From Oceanobacter kriegii DSM 6294 (lineage in GTDB: Bacteria > Pseudomonadota > Gammaproteobacteria > Pseudomonadales > Oceanobacteraceae): DNA of 64,000 bases. The first letter of the stretch is position 1, and every line of letters starts with the position of its first letter. Made by a program: the position numbers and the translations under genes. The notes under the pieces were generated by a model, which had not been told where the DNA came from, made no database searches, and saw only the letters and a program-made list of their open reading frames with translations. This document shows positions 21,158 through 29,302 of this stretch, in pieces. The stretch lies in assembly GCF_000422845.1 (NCBI RefSeq), contig NZ_AUGV01000020.1, forward strand, positions 1 to 64,000. Reading direction: 5' to 3'.

Positions 21158-22261
21158 ATGTCGACCTTGAAGTTACTGAAGCTCATGATGTTGCTCAGTC
21201 TGGTTCAGTCAGCTCAAGGAACGGAGCATGAACACGCCACCGATACCAGCCAGCGTGTTCAGCTAGCCATTCAGAACGAATCCTCATGGGATGGACCAAC
21301 CACAGGCCCCGCCCTGAAACAGCAGCGCCAGATTATTCTGGTGGCCTCCGATCTTCGCAATGGCGGTGTTAACGCCGTTGCCAAAGGCATGTCCGAAGCC
21401 CTGACCGGCACCGACTGGAACCTCGGCTTTCTGGATGGCATGGGCTCGCCCTTGCGTCAGGGCATTGCCATCCGCAAGGCCATTGCCGCCAACCCCGATG
21501 GCATTGTCCTCTGTGGTCTGGATGCCAACCAGCACAAAGACGTACTGGCGCTGGCCAAACAACGAGGCATCACCGTTGTAGGCTGGCATGCCGCCGATCA
21601 GGCAGGCCCTCGGCCGGAAAGCCACCTGTTTACCAACATCACCACCGATCCGATCAAGGTCGCCGAAATTGCCGCCCTGCTGGCCATCAGCGACAGCGCC
21701 GGGCAGGTAAGAGCGGTGATTTTTACCGACTCCCGCTACCAGATTGCCAAACTCAAGGCCGAGCGCATGGCCGCCGTACTGCATGACTGCAAAGGCTGCG
21801 ACGTGCTGGAGGTCAAGGAAGTGCCGCTGGATCAGATTGCCGACCGGATGCCTGACGAGCTGGAAACCCTGATGCAGGAATATCCGCAAGGCATTACCCA
21901 CCTGTTGGTGATCAACGACCTGTACATCGACTTTGCGGTGCCCACCCTCGAGCGTCGCCACGAAAACGATCAACCGATTCCGCAAACCATTTCCGCCGGC
22001 GATGGCAGTCGGGCGTCGTATCGTCGTATTCGCCAGGGACTGTATCAGCGCGCCACAGTGCCAGAGCCCCTGACGATGCAGGGTTGGCAAATTGTTGATG
22101 AACTTAACAGAGCGTTCAATCAAGCCCCTCCAAGTGGCTACAGCGCTCCTGTGCATCTGGTAACCCGCGACAATATTGGTAAGCTGGGCAAACGTTACGA
22201 CGTCTACGATCCCATCAATCGTTACCGTGACGCCTACCGAGCCATCTGGAGTCTTCAGTGA
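21158..22261 (+). CDS. Periplasmic sugar-type binding protein (Peripla_BP_4)
   Basis: A 367-residue type-1 periplasmic binding protein. The ATG at 21158 begins a signal peptide (STLKLLKLMMLLSLVQSAQG); the open frame extends to a TTG at 21143. The fold is recognisable from RQIILVASDLRNGGVNAVAKGM, the strand-turn segments PDGIVLCGLDAN and VVGWHAADQAG and the hinge region VINDLYIDF. No ABC permease or ATPase is nearby; instead its stop overlaps by 4 bases the GTG start of a membrane GGDEF-EAL protein, so translation is coupled and the protein most likely presents a ligand to that sensor. Ligand unknown. Confidence 0.85.
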   Translation: MSTLKLLKLMMLLSLVQSAQGTEHEHATDTSQRVQLAIQNESSWDGPTTGPALKQQRQIILVASDLRNGGVNAVAKGMSEALTGTDWNLGFLDGMGSPLRQGIAIRKAIAANPDGIVLCGLDANQHKDVLALAKQRGITVVGWHAADQAGPRPESHLFTNITTDPIKVAEIAALLAISDSAGQVRAVIFTDSRYQIAKLKAERMAAVLHDCKGCDVLEVKEVPLDQIADRMPDELETLMQEYPQGITHLLVINDLYIDFAVPTLERRHENDQPIPQTISAGDGSRASYRRIRQGLYQRATVPEPLTMQGWQIVDELNRAFNQAPPSGYSAPVHLVTRDNIGKLGKRYDVYDPINRYRDAYRAIWSLQ

Positions 22262-24729
22262 AGCTGCTACCGATGTCCATTGCCACTCGTCTGATGCTGA
22301 CCGTAATGGTTCTGGTAGCTTTGGGCGCGGCCGGGTTTTTGTTTGCGGTGCGCTCACTGGATGCCTTTGAAAACATCCTCGACTCCGAATCCAGCGAACA
22401 CATCGACCTGCTGACCACCAACTCCGTTGTCAGCCGTCAGGTATTTGAGCTGACTACCCGGGTGCAATTGCTGGAACAGGCGTTTCTGTACAACGAATCG
22501 GTACTGACTCAGGAAGGCTTTAACATCGACCAACAGTTGTTGCGCATGCGCGACCTGTCGGCCGACGCCGCCTTCACCACCAAGATGGACCGCTTCATTG
22601 AAGACTTTCACCGCTTTCTCGGTAATTCGCTGGCGCTGAACCACATCATCCGGGAAACCAAGGAAATCGACGAAACCCTCGCCGAGCAAATTGACCAGCT
22701 CGACCTGATGATTGCCAATCAGCATCTGGCGCAACCGGACTCCGTCGTTGGTGATGATCTCAGCCACGACCGCGACCTGATCCACATGCTGCGCGAAACC
22801 TTTCTCGACACCGGCAAAATGGTCGGCAGCATTCGTAGCCGCATCACGCCCGAAACCGAGAAAGTCGGCATTATCGAAGTGCAAAAAGAGCTGGATATCT
22901 TCCAGCTGCACCTGGCCAACCTGGCCCTCAGCAACCACAATATGGCCTCCCACCAGCAGGCCATGGATCGCTCGGTGCATCGCTACATGACGGCACTGAG
23001 AAAAATGCAGGCCAATCTGGACCAGCGCTGGAACGTCATGAATGCGTTGATGAATTCCCAGAACGAATTACTGACACTGGTAGAAAGCACCGAAGCCAAC
23101 GTTCAGAACAGCGCACTGGGTCTGAAGTACCGACTGCAAAACGACATCCGCCAATCGCGGCTGATCTTTATGGCACTGGCCATCATTGTGCTGTTTATCA
23201 GCCTGTTTATGATCAGCTACGTGGTACGCCGCCACGTGCGGGAGCCACTGGAAAAAATCAGCGAAGGCCTGCGTCAGTTTGAAGCCTCGGAGTTTTCCCA
23301 GCGTATTTCACTGCACCGCAATGACGAGTGGGACCGCATCGAACGGGCTTTCAATAAAATGGCCGACCGCTTGCAGCAAAGCTATGGCCAGATCAATCAG
23401 GAAAAGAAAAACTTCGACTTCCTGGCGCACCACGACCCGCTGACCAAGCTGTCCAACCGGCTGTTCATCAACAAATACCTCAACCAGCAAATCGAACTGG
23501 CCAAGGACGGCAAGCAAAGCCATTTTGCCCTGCTGTATATGGATATTGATGAATTCAAAACCATCAACGACTCCCTCGGCCATGGCGCCGGTGACAAGCT
23601 GCTGATCGACATTGCCGATGTGCTGTCCAGCGAGATTCACGAACTCGGCACGGTGGCGCGTATGGGCGGTGACGAGTTCATGGTGCTGTTGCCGGATATC
23701 CGCGACCAGCAAGAAGCCGAAGACATTGCCGCCAGCATCAACAGCAACCTGCGCCGTCCCTACTTTCTGGAAGACAAAACCGTCTTTGTATCTGCCAGCA
23801 TTGGCCTCTGCATGTTCCCGCAGCACGGTAACCAGGCCGATACCCTGGTGCGCAACGCCGACACCGCCATGTACCACGCCAAGCGGCGCGGCCGCGACCA
23901 GTATTGTGTTTACAACGACGACATGACTCTGGAAGCCAAGGACCATATCGACGTCAGTGCCGGTTTGCACCGCGCCATCAACAATGGCGAACTGGAACTG
24001 GTGTTCCAGCCGCAATACCGACTCAGCACTGAAACCATTATTGGTGCCGAAGCCCTGATCCGCTGGAACCATCCGGAGCACGGCTATCTGGGGCCGATGT
24101 CGTTCCTCGCCGTTGCCGAGAAAACCGGCTTGATCAACCTCATCGACGACTGGGTATTCCGTCAGATGACAAGCCTGATTACCGAATGGCAACGACAGGG
24201 CATCTGCCTCGAGGGTCTGAAATTTGCCATCAACTTCTCGGGCCGCAAATTCCTCGATGAAAAGCTGGTCGAACAGTTAACCGACATGATTTCCACCACC
24301 GACTGCAAGCCGGAACAGCTAGTGCTGGAAATTACCGAGCGGGATGTGATGTCGTCCATCGACACCAGCGCCGCCACCATCAAACGGCTGCGCGAAAAAG
24401 GCTACCGCATTGCCATCGACGACTTCGGCACCGGCCACTCGTCACTGGCACTGCTGAAAAACCTGCCGGTCAACACCATCAAACTGGACCGCAGTTTTAT
24501 TCAGGACATTGCTTCCAGCGAACGGGATTTGGCCATTGTCCGCTCAGTGCTGACACTCACCAGCGAACTGAAGCTAGGCACCGTTGCCGAAGGCATCGAA
24601 TGCCGCGAACAAGCCGAAAAACTGAAAGAGCTGAACTGTCCCAACGCCCAGGGCTATCTATTCTCGAAACCACTCAGCATTGACGACTGGCTGGCGCTGA
24701 TTCAGCAACAAAATCAACAAAGCGTCTGA
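22258..24729 (+). CDS. Membrane sensor with HAMP, GGDEF and EAL domains (c-di-GMP turnover)
   Basis: An 823-residue inner-membrane protein. Membrane segments near 11-31 and 302-322 enclose a periplasmic domain of about 270 residues that is almost wholly helical by composition, with no Cache or PAS signature; this recalls the TorS-type sensor that docks a periplasmic binding protein. HAMP (about 323-376) is followed by GGDEF (intact motif at 470-474, no RxxD inhibitory site 5 residues before it) and EAL (E598-A599-L600, with ITERDV, DDFGTGHSS and TVAEGIE all intact). Both synthesis and hydrolysis of c-di-GMP are therefore possible. The start is GTG at 22258, overlapping the preceding binding-protein gene by 4 bases. 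Confidence 0.93.
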   Translation: MKLLPMSIATRLMLTVMVLVALGAAGFLFAVRSLDAFENILDSESSEHIDLLTTNSVVSRQVFELTTRVQLLEQAFLYNESVLTQEGFNIDQQLLRMRDLSADAAFTTKMDRFIEDFHRFLGNSLALNHIIRETKEIDETLAEQIDQLDLMIANQHLAQPDSVVGDDLSHDRDLIHMLRETFLDTGKMVGSIRSRITPETEKVGIIEVQKELDIFQLHLANLALSNHNMASHQQAMDRSVHRYMTALRKMQANLDQRWNVMNALMNSQNELLTLVESTEANVQNSALGLKYRLQNDIRQSRLIFMALAIIVLFISLFMISYVVRRHVREPLEKISEGLRQFEASEFSQRISLHRNDEWDRIERAFNKMADRLQQSYGQINQEKKNFDFLAHHDPLTKLSNRLFINKYLNQQIELAKDGKQSHFALLYMDIDEFKTINDSLGHGAGDKLLIDIADVLSSEIHELGTVARMGGDEFMVLLPDIRDQQEAEDIAASINSNLRRPYFLEDKTVFVSASIGLCMFPQHGNQADTLVRNADTAMYHAKRRGRDQYCVYNDDMTLEAKDHIDVSAGLHRAINNGELELVFQPQYRLSTETIIGAEALIRWNHPEHGYLGPMSFLAVAEKTGLINLIDDWVFRQMTSLITEWQRQGICLEGLKFAINFSGRKFLDEKLVEQLTDMISTTDCKPEQLVLEITERDVMSSIDTSAATIKRLREKGYRIAIDDFGTGHSSLALLKNLPVNTIKLDRSFIQDIASSERDLAIVRSVLTLTSELKLGTVAEGIECREQAEKLKELNCPNAQGYLFSKPLSIDDWLALIQQQNQQSV

Positions 24730-24804
24730 AAAGCACCTTAATTGCGCAACAAAGTATTGCGGCCGTTAGATCACAGCGCTAGCTGACAAGCTGTTCATTT
24801 AATA

Positions 24805-24831
24805 GAATAATGAGAACAGTTTTCATTATTC
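24805..24831. promoter_or_regulatory. Fur box upstream of fecI-like gene 1
   Basis: A 27-bp near-perfect palindrome, GAATAATGAGAAC-A-GTTTTCATTATTC, with 12 of 13 paired positions symmetrical. The core 19 bases (24809-24827) match 14 of 19 of the Fur consensus. It covers a TAGAAT that could serve as -10 (24803-24808) and overlaps the ATG of the longest open frame, which argues that the sigma gene starts further down at 24852. Confidence 0.75.
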
Positions 24832-24851
24832 ACCGCCAACTGACTCCATTC

Positions 24852-25379
24852 ATGAAGCCGTTTAACTCGTTGCTGGCCACCTTGCGTCAACAGGAAGATT
24901 CCCTGCTGTATTTTCTGACCAGCAAAGTCGGCTGTCGGGACACCGCCGCCGATTTGTTTCAGCAACTGGCCGAAAAGCTGTTACGCAAAGAACAACCCAG
25001 TGACAAACCGGTCGATAACGAAACCGCCTACCTCTACAGGGCAGCCAGAAACGAAGTGATCAGTCATTTTCGCAGTGAACAAAGTCGTGCCCGCTACGAA
25101 CACGACTACATGGAAACCAGCGCCAGCAACGACAGCTACAATGTCGAGGAAGCCGCCCTGGCCCGTCAGAAAGTGCAGCAACTGAACACCACCCTGAAAC
25201 AGCTGCCGCCACTGACCCAGGAGATTTTCTGGCGCTACCGGATCGACGGTCAACGTCAGAAAGACATCGCCGAGGCTCTGGATGTGAGCCTCTCTACCGT
25301 CGAAAAACACCTGGCCAATGCCACCAGCACCATGCGACAAAGTCTGCGTCAGACAGACACGCGCCCGGCCAACCGATAG
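24852..25379 (+). CDS. ECF sigma factor, FecI type (module 1)
   Basis: Iron-starvation extracytoplasmic-function sigma factor expected to transcribe the downstream receptor gene when the receptor signals ligand through FecR. The 175-residue product has region 2 (SLLYFLTSKVGCRDTAADLFQQLAEKLL, ETAYLYRAARNEVISHFR) and region 4 (QLPPLTQEIFWRYRIDGQRQKDIAEALDVSLSTVEKHLANA). The open frame begins at 24810 inside the Fur box, so the next ATG, 24852, is used; no strong ribosome site is seen at either. Followed 15 bases later by fecR. Confidence 0.9.
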   Translation: MKPFNSLLATLRQQEDSLLYFLTSKVGCRDTAADLFQQLAEKLLRKEQPSDKPVDNETAYLYRAARNEVISHFRSEQSRARYEHDYMETSASNDSYNVEEAALARQKVQQLNTTLKQLPPLTQEIFWRYRIDGQRQKDIAEALDVSLSTVEKHLANATSTMRQSLRQTDTRPANR

Positions 25380-25394
25380 CAGACCGATTAGCAC

Positions 25395-26450
25395 ATGGAT
25401 AACGCAACCTGTCCCGACGCCCTGGCCGATGAAGCCTTTGCGATGATCCGGGATTACTACGATGCCGACACCGATGGTGCCGCCGCCGTAACCAAACAGC
25501 ACATGGAAACCTGGTGCCAGCAATCCGAGCAACATCGCTTGGCGATGGAACAAGCCAGTGAAGAATGGCACCTGATGGGCGCATTGTCCCAGGTGGCAGA
25601 GCGCCCGCCATACACCCACAAGGCAGAAGCCAGCTGGCTGGCCCAATGGCTGACACCCGTTCGACTGATGCAGGCCGGGTCGGCATTTGCCGTGATCCTG
25701 ATGCTGGCCATTCTGGTGCCGTCATTCTGGAACACGGATGCAACTACTGGCAGCGCCAACATAGCCAGCAGTCAGGCCAACCGCCAGCAGGACCTCAATT
25801 ACCAAACCCGCTTGCAGTCGGTGTACGGCGAAATCGTCACCCGCACGCTGCCGGACGGCAGCACCGTGTCGCTGAACTGGGACAGTGAAGTGGCGGTGAA
25901 TTTCAGCGCCGGCCAACGCTCGCTGACCCTGATTCGGGGCGAGGCGTATTTTGAAGTGGCTCACGACACCAGCCGACCCTTTATTGTCAGTGCCGGACAG
26001 GCCCGAGCGCGCGCCGTTGGCACCGCCTTCAATGTACGCGCCGACAGCGGAAAAACCCGTATTGCGGTCACCGAAGGCACCGTCGCAGTCACCGGCAGCT
26101 CACGCTCCACCACACTGGTGAATGCCAGCGAAAAAGTCGCCGTGACCGATGGCCAAACTGGCGCAGTCAGCCCCTCGGCCAACCTGCAAGCCACTGCCTG
26201 GCAGCAGGGCTCGATGATTTTCGACGGCCAACCACTGGCCGACGTACTGGACGAAATCAATCGCTACACCCAATACCAGATTGATACCCGCTTCCTGCCT
26301 AACCCCGAAGCGCCGGTCAGCGCCACCTACTTCATCAGCCGCACCGACGAAGCCGTGCGCTCGCTGATGCAGCTGTTCAATTTGCGGGCCGACATGCGCA
26401 ACGGCATTGATGGCCCACGGCTGGTACTGCGCGCTCGCCTTGGGCGTTGA
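25395..26450 (+). CDS. FecR-type anti-sigma factor / regulator (module 1)
   Basis: Inner-membrane protein of 351 residues linking the TonB receptor to the sigma factor. Cytoplasmic N-terminal part (about 1-85, MDNATCPDALADEAFAMI with an acidic, Trp-containing region), one membrane segment (about 96-117, AGSAFAVILMLAILVPSFW), and a periplasmic FecR domain with RTLPDGSTVSLNWDSEVAVNF, FEVAHDTSRPFIVSAG and ARAVGTAFNVRAD, then a C-terminal STN-like segment that meets the receptor signalling domain. Immediately downstream of the sigma gene, upstream of the receptor. Confidence 0.93.
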   Translation: MDNATCPDALADEAFAMIRDYYDADTDGAAAVTKQHMETWCQQSEQHRLAMEQASEEWHLMGALSQVAERPPYTHKAEASWLAQWLTPVRLMQAGSAFAVILMLAILVPSFWNTDATTGSANIASSQANRQQDLNYQTRLQSVYGEIVTRTLPDGSTVSLNWDSEVAVNFSAGQRSLTLIRGEAYFEVAHDTSRPFIVSAGQARARAVGTAFNVRADSGKTRIAVTEGTVAVTGSSRSTTLVNASEKVAVTDGQTGAVSPSANLQATAWQQGSMIFDGQPLADVLDEINRYTQYQIDTRFLPNPEAPVSATYFISRTDEAVRSLMQLFNLRADMRNGIDGPRLVLRARLGR

Positions 26451-26468
26451 GGCCGGAAACCAACAGGC

Positions 26469-26492
26469 TGTAGGAGGGAATTTATTCCCGAA
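26469..26492 (+). repeat. REP-like palindrome, GTAGGAG type with GGGAAT stem
   Basis: CTGTAGGAGGGAATTTATTCCCGAA: the same head and tail as the element at 17756 but the stem is GGGAAT-TT-ATTCCC instead of GCGAAT-TT-ATTCGC, that is, one base pair changed on both sides. It lies 18 bases after the fecR stop. Confidence 0.75.
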
Positions 26493-26506
26493 GACATTCC
26501 CAAATT

Positions 26507-26531
26507 GATTCCCGGTGCCCCATCGGGAATC
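26507..26531. terminator. 8-bp hairpin between fecR 1 and receptor 1
   Basis: GATTCCCG, a 9-nt loop and CGGGAATC form a perfect 8-bp stem without a T run. It shares ATTCCC with the adjacent REP-like element. It could slow transcription between fecR and the receptor, which is usually expressed from its own promoter. Confidence 0.4.
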
Positions 26532-26686
26532 AACGTCCTGCTGCAACACGCAACTCATCATCACCAGCAAGAAGCTATCGCTCTCGCCCCACATACACCC
26601 CGCCCCCATCCCACTGACATATCTTTTAAAAAACTTTTTTACGGGTTTTCTGCGGCGGCTGCGTCTTCCTTTTATTCGTTATTAAT

Positions 26687-26713
26687 TGTGATTCTTATTT
26701 ACATAAAATCACA
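26687..26713. promoter_or_regulatory. A/T-rich inverted repeat before receptor 1
   Basis: TGTGATT and AATCACA, separated by 13 bases, lie 24 bases before the receptor start in a strongly A/T-rich stretch. The halves resemble a CRP half-site but the spacing is not that of CRP. It lies where the FecI-dependent receptor promoter is expected; no known sigma motif was recognised. Confidence 0.3.
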
Positions 26714-26736
26714 TTCAGGTATCAAAGGAGCCCCCC

Positions 26737-29133
26737 TTGCAACGCCCGGTATATGCCCAACGCCAGTTGTTATCCCTCGCCATCAGCGCCGCCTTGTTGT
26801 CCCCTGTTGCCGTTAGCAGCCTGCCAGCTAATGCAGCCGCGGCTTCTCCGGCCTCTGCCAGCACCCAGTCTATCAACATCGCCGCTCAGCCACTGGATCA
26901 GGCTCTGAACCAGCTGGCCATTCAAACGCGCACTCAAATCAGCGCCAGCAGCGTCGACCTGCCGAGTGTTCAGGCTCCGGCCATTCAGGGTAACTACAGC
27001 GTTGAACAGGCGTTGCAGACCTTGCTGCAAGATACCGAACTGACCGTACGCAAGGTTGGCAACAACAGCTACGTCGTTGAAGCACCAGTGCAACCGTACA
27101 GCTACGTTGATCAGCCGCTGGAAGAAGTGTTCGCCGTGGGTGGTTACATTGAGCGTGAACAACTGGACACCGCCACCGGTCTGGGTCTGAAGCCGATTGA
27201 AACCCCTCAGTCCGTTACCGTATTCACAGCCCAGCGTCTGAAAGACCAGCAGCTGGAAACCATTCAGGACGTGATCAGCAGCACCATCGGTCTGACCAGC
27301 ACCGATACCGACACCGTTCGAAACACCTTCTCTTCCCGTGGTTTTGAAGTATCCAACTACCAGGTCGATGGCCTGCCATTGTCCTGGTCGCTGGGCGGCG
27401 ATTCCGGTGAAACCATTGCCGATGTCTCCATGTACGAGCGCGTTGAATTTGTTCGTGGTGCCACTGGCCTGCTGACCGGTGCCGGTAACCCGTCAGCGTC
27501 GATCAACTTTGTTCGCAAGCACGCTGACAGCGACGAATTCCACGCCACCATCGATGCCTCCGTGGGTAGCTGGAACAAGAAAGAAGTGTCCGTTGATGTT
27601 GGTGGCGGTTTGAACGAATCCGGTTCTATCCGTGGCCGTCTGGTCGCCAAGCGTGGCAGCAAGGATTCCTGGCAGGATCTTTACCATGAAGACCGCACTG
27701 TGTTGTACGGCACAGCCGAAGCTGACATCAGCGACAGCACCCTGGTACGCATTGGTGCCAGCATGGACCACCACGAACCAACTGGCGTGACCTGGGGTGC
27801 TCTGCCAAGCAACTTCAGCGACGGTAGCCAGACCGACTGGGACCGTTCCAAAACCACCTCTGCCGACTGGACCAAGTGGGAAACCAAGGGCACCAACCTG
27901 TTCCTGAACGTCGAGCACACGCTGGACAATGGCTGGTTGGTCAAGGCCAACGCCAACCGTCTGATTTACGACAAGGACACCAAACTGCTGTATCTCTACG
28001 GCAGCCTCGACAAAGAGACTGGTACTGGTCTGGTCACCTCTCCAATCAACTCCTACGGCTACAGCCGTCTGGACACCGTCAATCTGCAGCTGCAAGGCGA
28101 TTTTGAACTGGGTGGCAACTACCACGAGTTCACCATGGGCATTCAGCGTTCGATCCAGAAAGCCCAGACCTGGGAATATGACGAACCAGAAGATACCCCT
28201 ACCACGGGTAATTTCTACGAGTGGGATGGCAATGTAACGGAACCCGACTGGGCTGATACTGCAACCGAAAAACTCAACATGCGCACCATCCAGACAGGAG
28301 CCTACGCAGCAGTACGTTTCAACATCACTGACGAGTGGAAAACCATTGTTGGCGGTCGTATCGCCAGCTGGAATCGCTCCGGTAATAGCTGGGGCGCAGA
28401 TACTAACTTTGGCGACAACGGCGTATTTATCCCTTACGCCGGCGTACTGTACGACCTCAATGAGCAGCACCGCCTGTACGCCAGCTACACCACCATCTTT
28501 ATGCCGCAAAACGCGTTCGAAGCGAACGGCGACCAGCTGGACCCACTGGAAGGTAGCAACAAGGAAATTGGCCTGAAGAGCAGCTGGCTGAACGACCAAC
28601 TGCACACCACCATTACCGCCTTCCGAATCGATCAGGACAACCTTGCACAAGACCTGACCGATGAAAGTGGCGGTATCGTTTACATCAATGGTGACACGGA
28701 TCGTGGTCAGGCCAGCTATTCAGCCGACGGCACAGTCACACAGGGCTACGAACTGGAAGTCGTTGGTGACCTGAGCGAAAGCTGGAAGCTGCACACTGGT
28801 TACACCCACTTCACCGCCGAAGACAAAGACGGTGGTGACGTAAACAGCAATCAGGCTCGCGAAACCTTCAACCTGTTCACCACCTATGAAATGGCCGACC
28901 TGACCGTGGGCGGTGGTGTCGACTGGCAAGGCCGCACCTACAACGGCGACCTGGAGCAAGAAGCCTATGCACTGGTGAACCTGATGGCTCGTTATCAGAT
29001 CACGCCGCAATTCTCGACCCAGTTCAACGTTGCCAACCTGACCGACAAGAAATACTTCAGCCAGGTTGGCAGTGGTATTTACCGCTACGGCGCGCCACGC
29101 AAACTGAATCTGGCGGTCAGCTACAGCTTCTGA
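26737..29133 (+). CDS. TonB-dependent siderophore receptor with STN signalling domain (module 1)
   Basis: Outer-membrane transducer of 798 residues. Signal peptide to about residue 36 (ends NAAAA), STN domain about 45-110 (INIAAQPLDQALNQLAIQTRTQISAS, GNYSVEQALQTLLQDT), TonB box region around EEVFAVGGY, plug domain with ETPQSVTVFTAQRLKDQQ and RGFEVSNYQVDGLP, then a 22-strand barrel ending in the terminal aromatic SYSF. The plug and the ferrisiderophore-type signatures resemble FpvA/FhuE/FoxA receptors for hydroxamate-type siderophores, but the ligand cannot be named. The start codon is TTG at 26737, fixed by AAGGAG 6 bases upstream. Downstream of sigma and FecR genes that should control it. 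Confidence 0.95.
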   Translation: MQRPVYAQRQLLSLAISAALLSPVAVSSLPANAAAASPASASTQSINIAAQPLDQALNQLAIQTRTQISASSVDLPSVQAPAIQGNYSVEQALQTLLQDTELTVRKVGNNSYVVEAPVQPYSYVDQPLEEVFAVGGYIEREQLDTATGLGLKPIETPQSVTVFTAQRLKDQQLETIQDVISSTIGLTSTDTDTVRNTFSSRGFEVSNYQVDGLPLSWSLGGDSGETIADVSMYERVEFVRGATGLLTGAGNPSASINFVRKHADSDEFHATIDASVGSWNKKEVSVDVGGGLNESGSIRGRLVAKRGSKDSWQDLYHEDRTVLYGTAEADISDSTLVRIGASMDHHEPTGVTWGALPSNFSDGSQTDWDRSKTTSADWTKWETKGTNLFLNVEHTLDNGWLVKANANRLIYDKDTKLLYLYGSLDKETGTGLVTSPINSYGYSRLDTVNLQLQGDFELGGNYHEFTMGIQRSIQKAQTWEYDEPEDTPTTGNFYEWDGNVTEPDWADTATEKLNMRTIQTGAYAAVRFNITDEWKTIVGGRIASWNRSGNSWGADTNFGDNGVFIPYAGVLYDLNEQHRLYASYTTIFMPQNAFEANGDQLDPLEGSNKEIGLKSSWLNDQLHTTITAFRIDQDNLAQDLTDESGGIVYINGDTDRGQASYSADGTVTQGYELEVVGDLSESWKLHTGYTHFTAEDKDGGDVNSNQARETFNLFTTYEMADLTVGGGVDWQGRTYNGDLEQEAYALVNLMARYQITPQFSTQFNVANLTDKKYFSQVGSGIYRYGAPRKLNLAVSYSF

Positions 29134-29188
29134 GCCAACGCCAATCAAGCCCCCGTCAGAGGGGCACCCTGCCAAGGCAGGGCACAAC

Positions 29189-29224
29189 CAGCCTCGCTCA
29201 CCTGACGATGAGCGGGGCTGTTTT
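29189..29224 (+). terminator. Intrinsic terminator after receptor 1
   Basis: CAGCCTCGCTCA, an 8-nt loop and TGAGCGGGGCTG form a 12-bp stem with one G-U pair, directly followed by TTTT. A smaller hairpin (CCCTGCC-AA-GGCAGGG, 29167-29182) precedes it. Confidence 0.8.
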
Positions 29225-29302
29225 ACAACTTAGCCAAGGGCTTACAGCCCGGCAAATCACCATCAGCAACCCGAATTGATCACCGACTCAAGAGAGAACA
29301 AG

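Noticed and set aside
21143-21186. Overlap of the two divergent binding-protein genes
   Set aside because: The overlap exists only for the longest frames; signal-peptide starts at 21081 and 21158 leave a normal 76-bp promoter space.
26687-26713. CRP-binding site before receptor 1
   Set aside because: Half-sites TGTGA/TCACA are present but 17 bases lie between them instead of 6, so CRP would not fit.
27493-28650. 385-codon minus-strand frame across receptor 1
   Set aside because: Antisense shadow of the TonB receptor, with no domain pattern or ribosome site.
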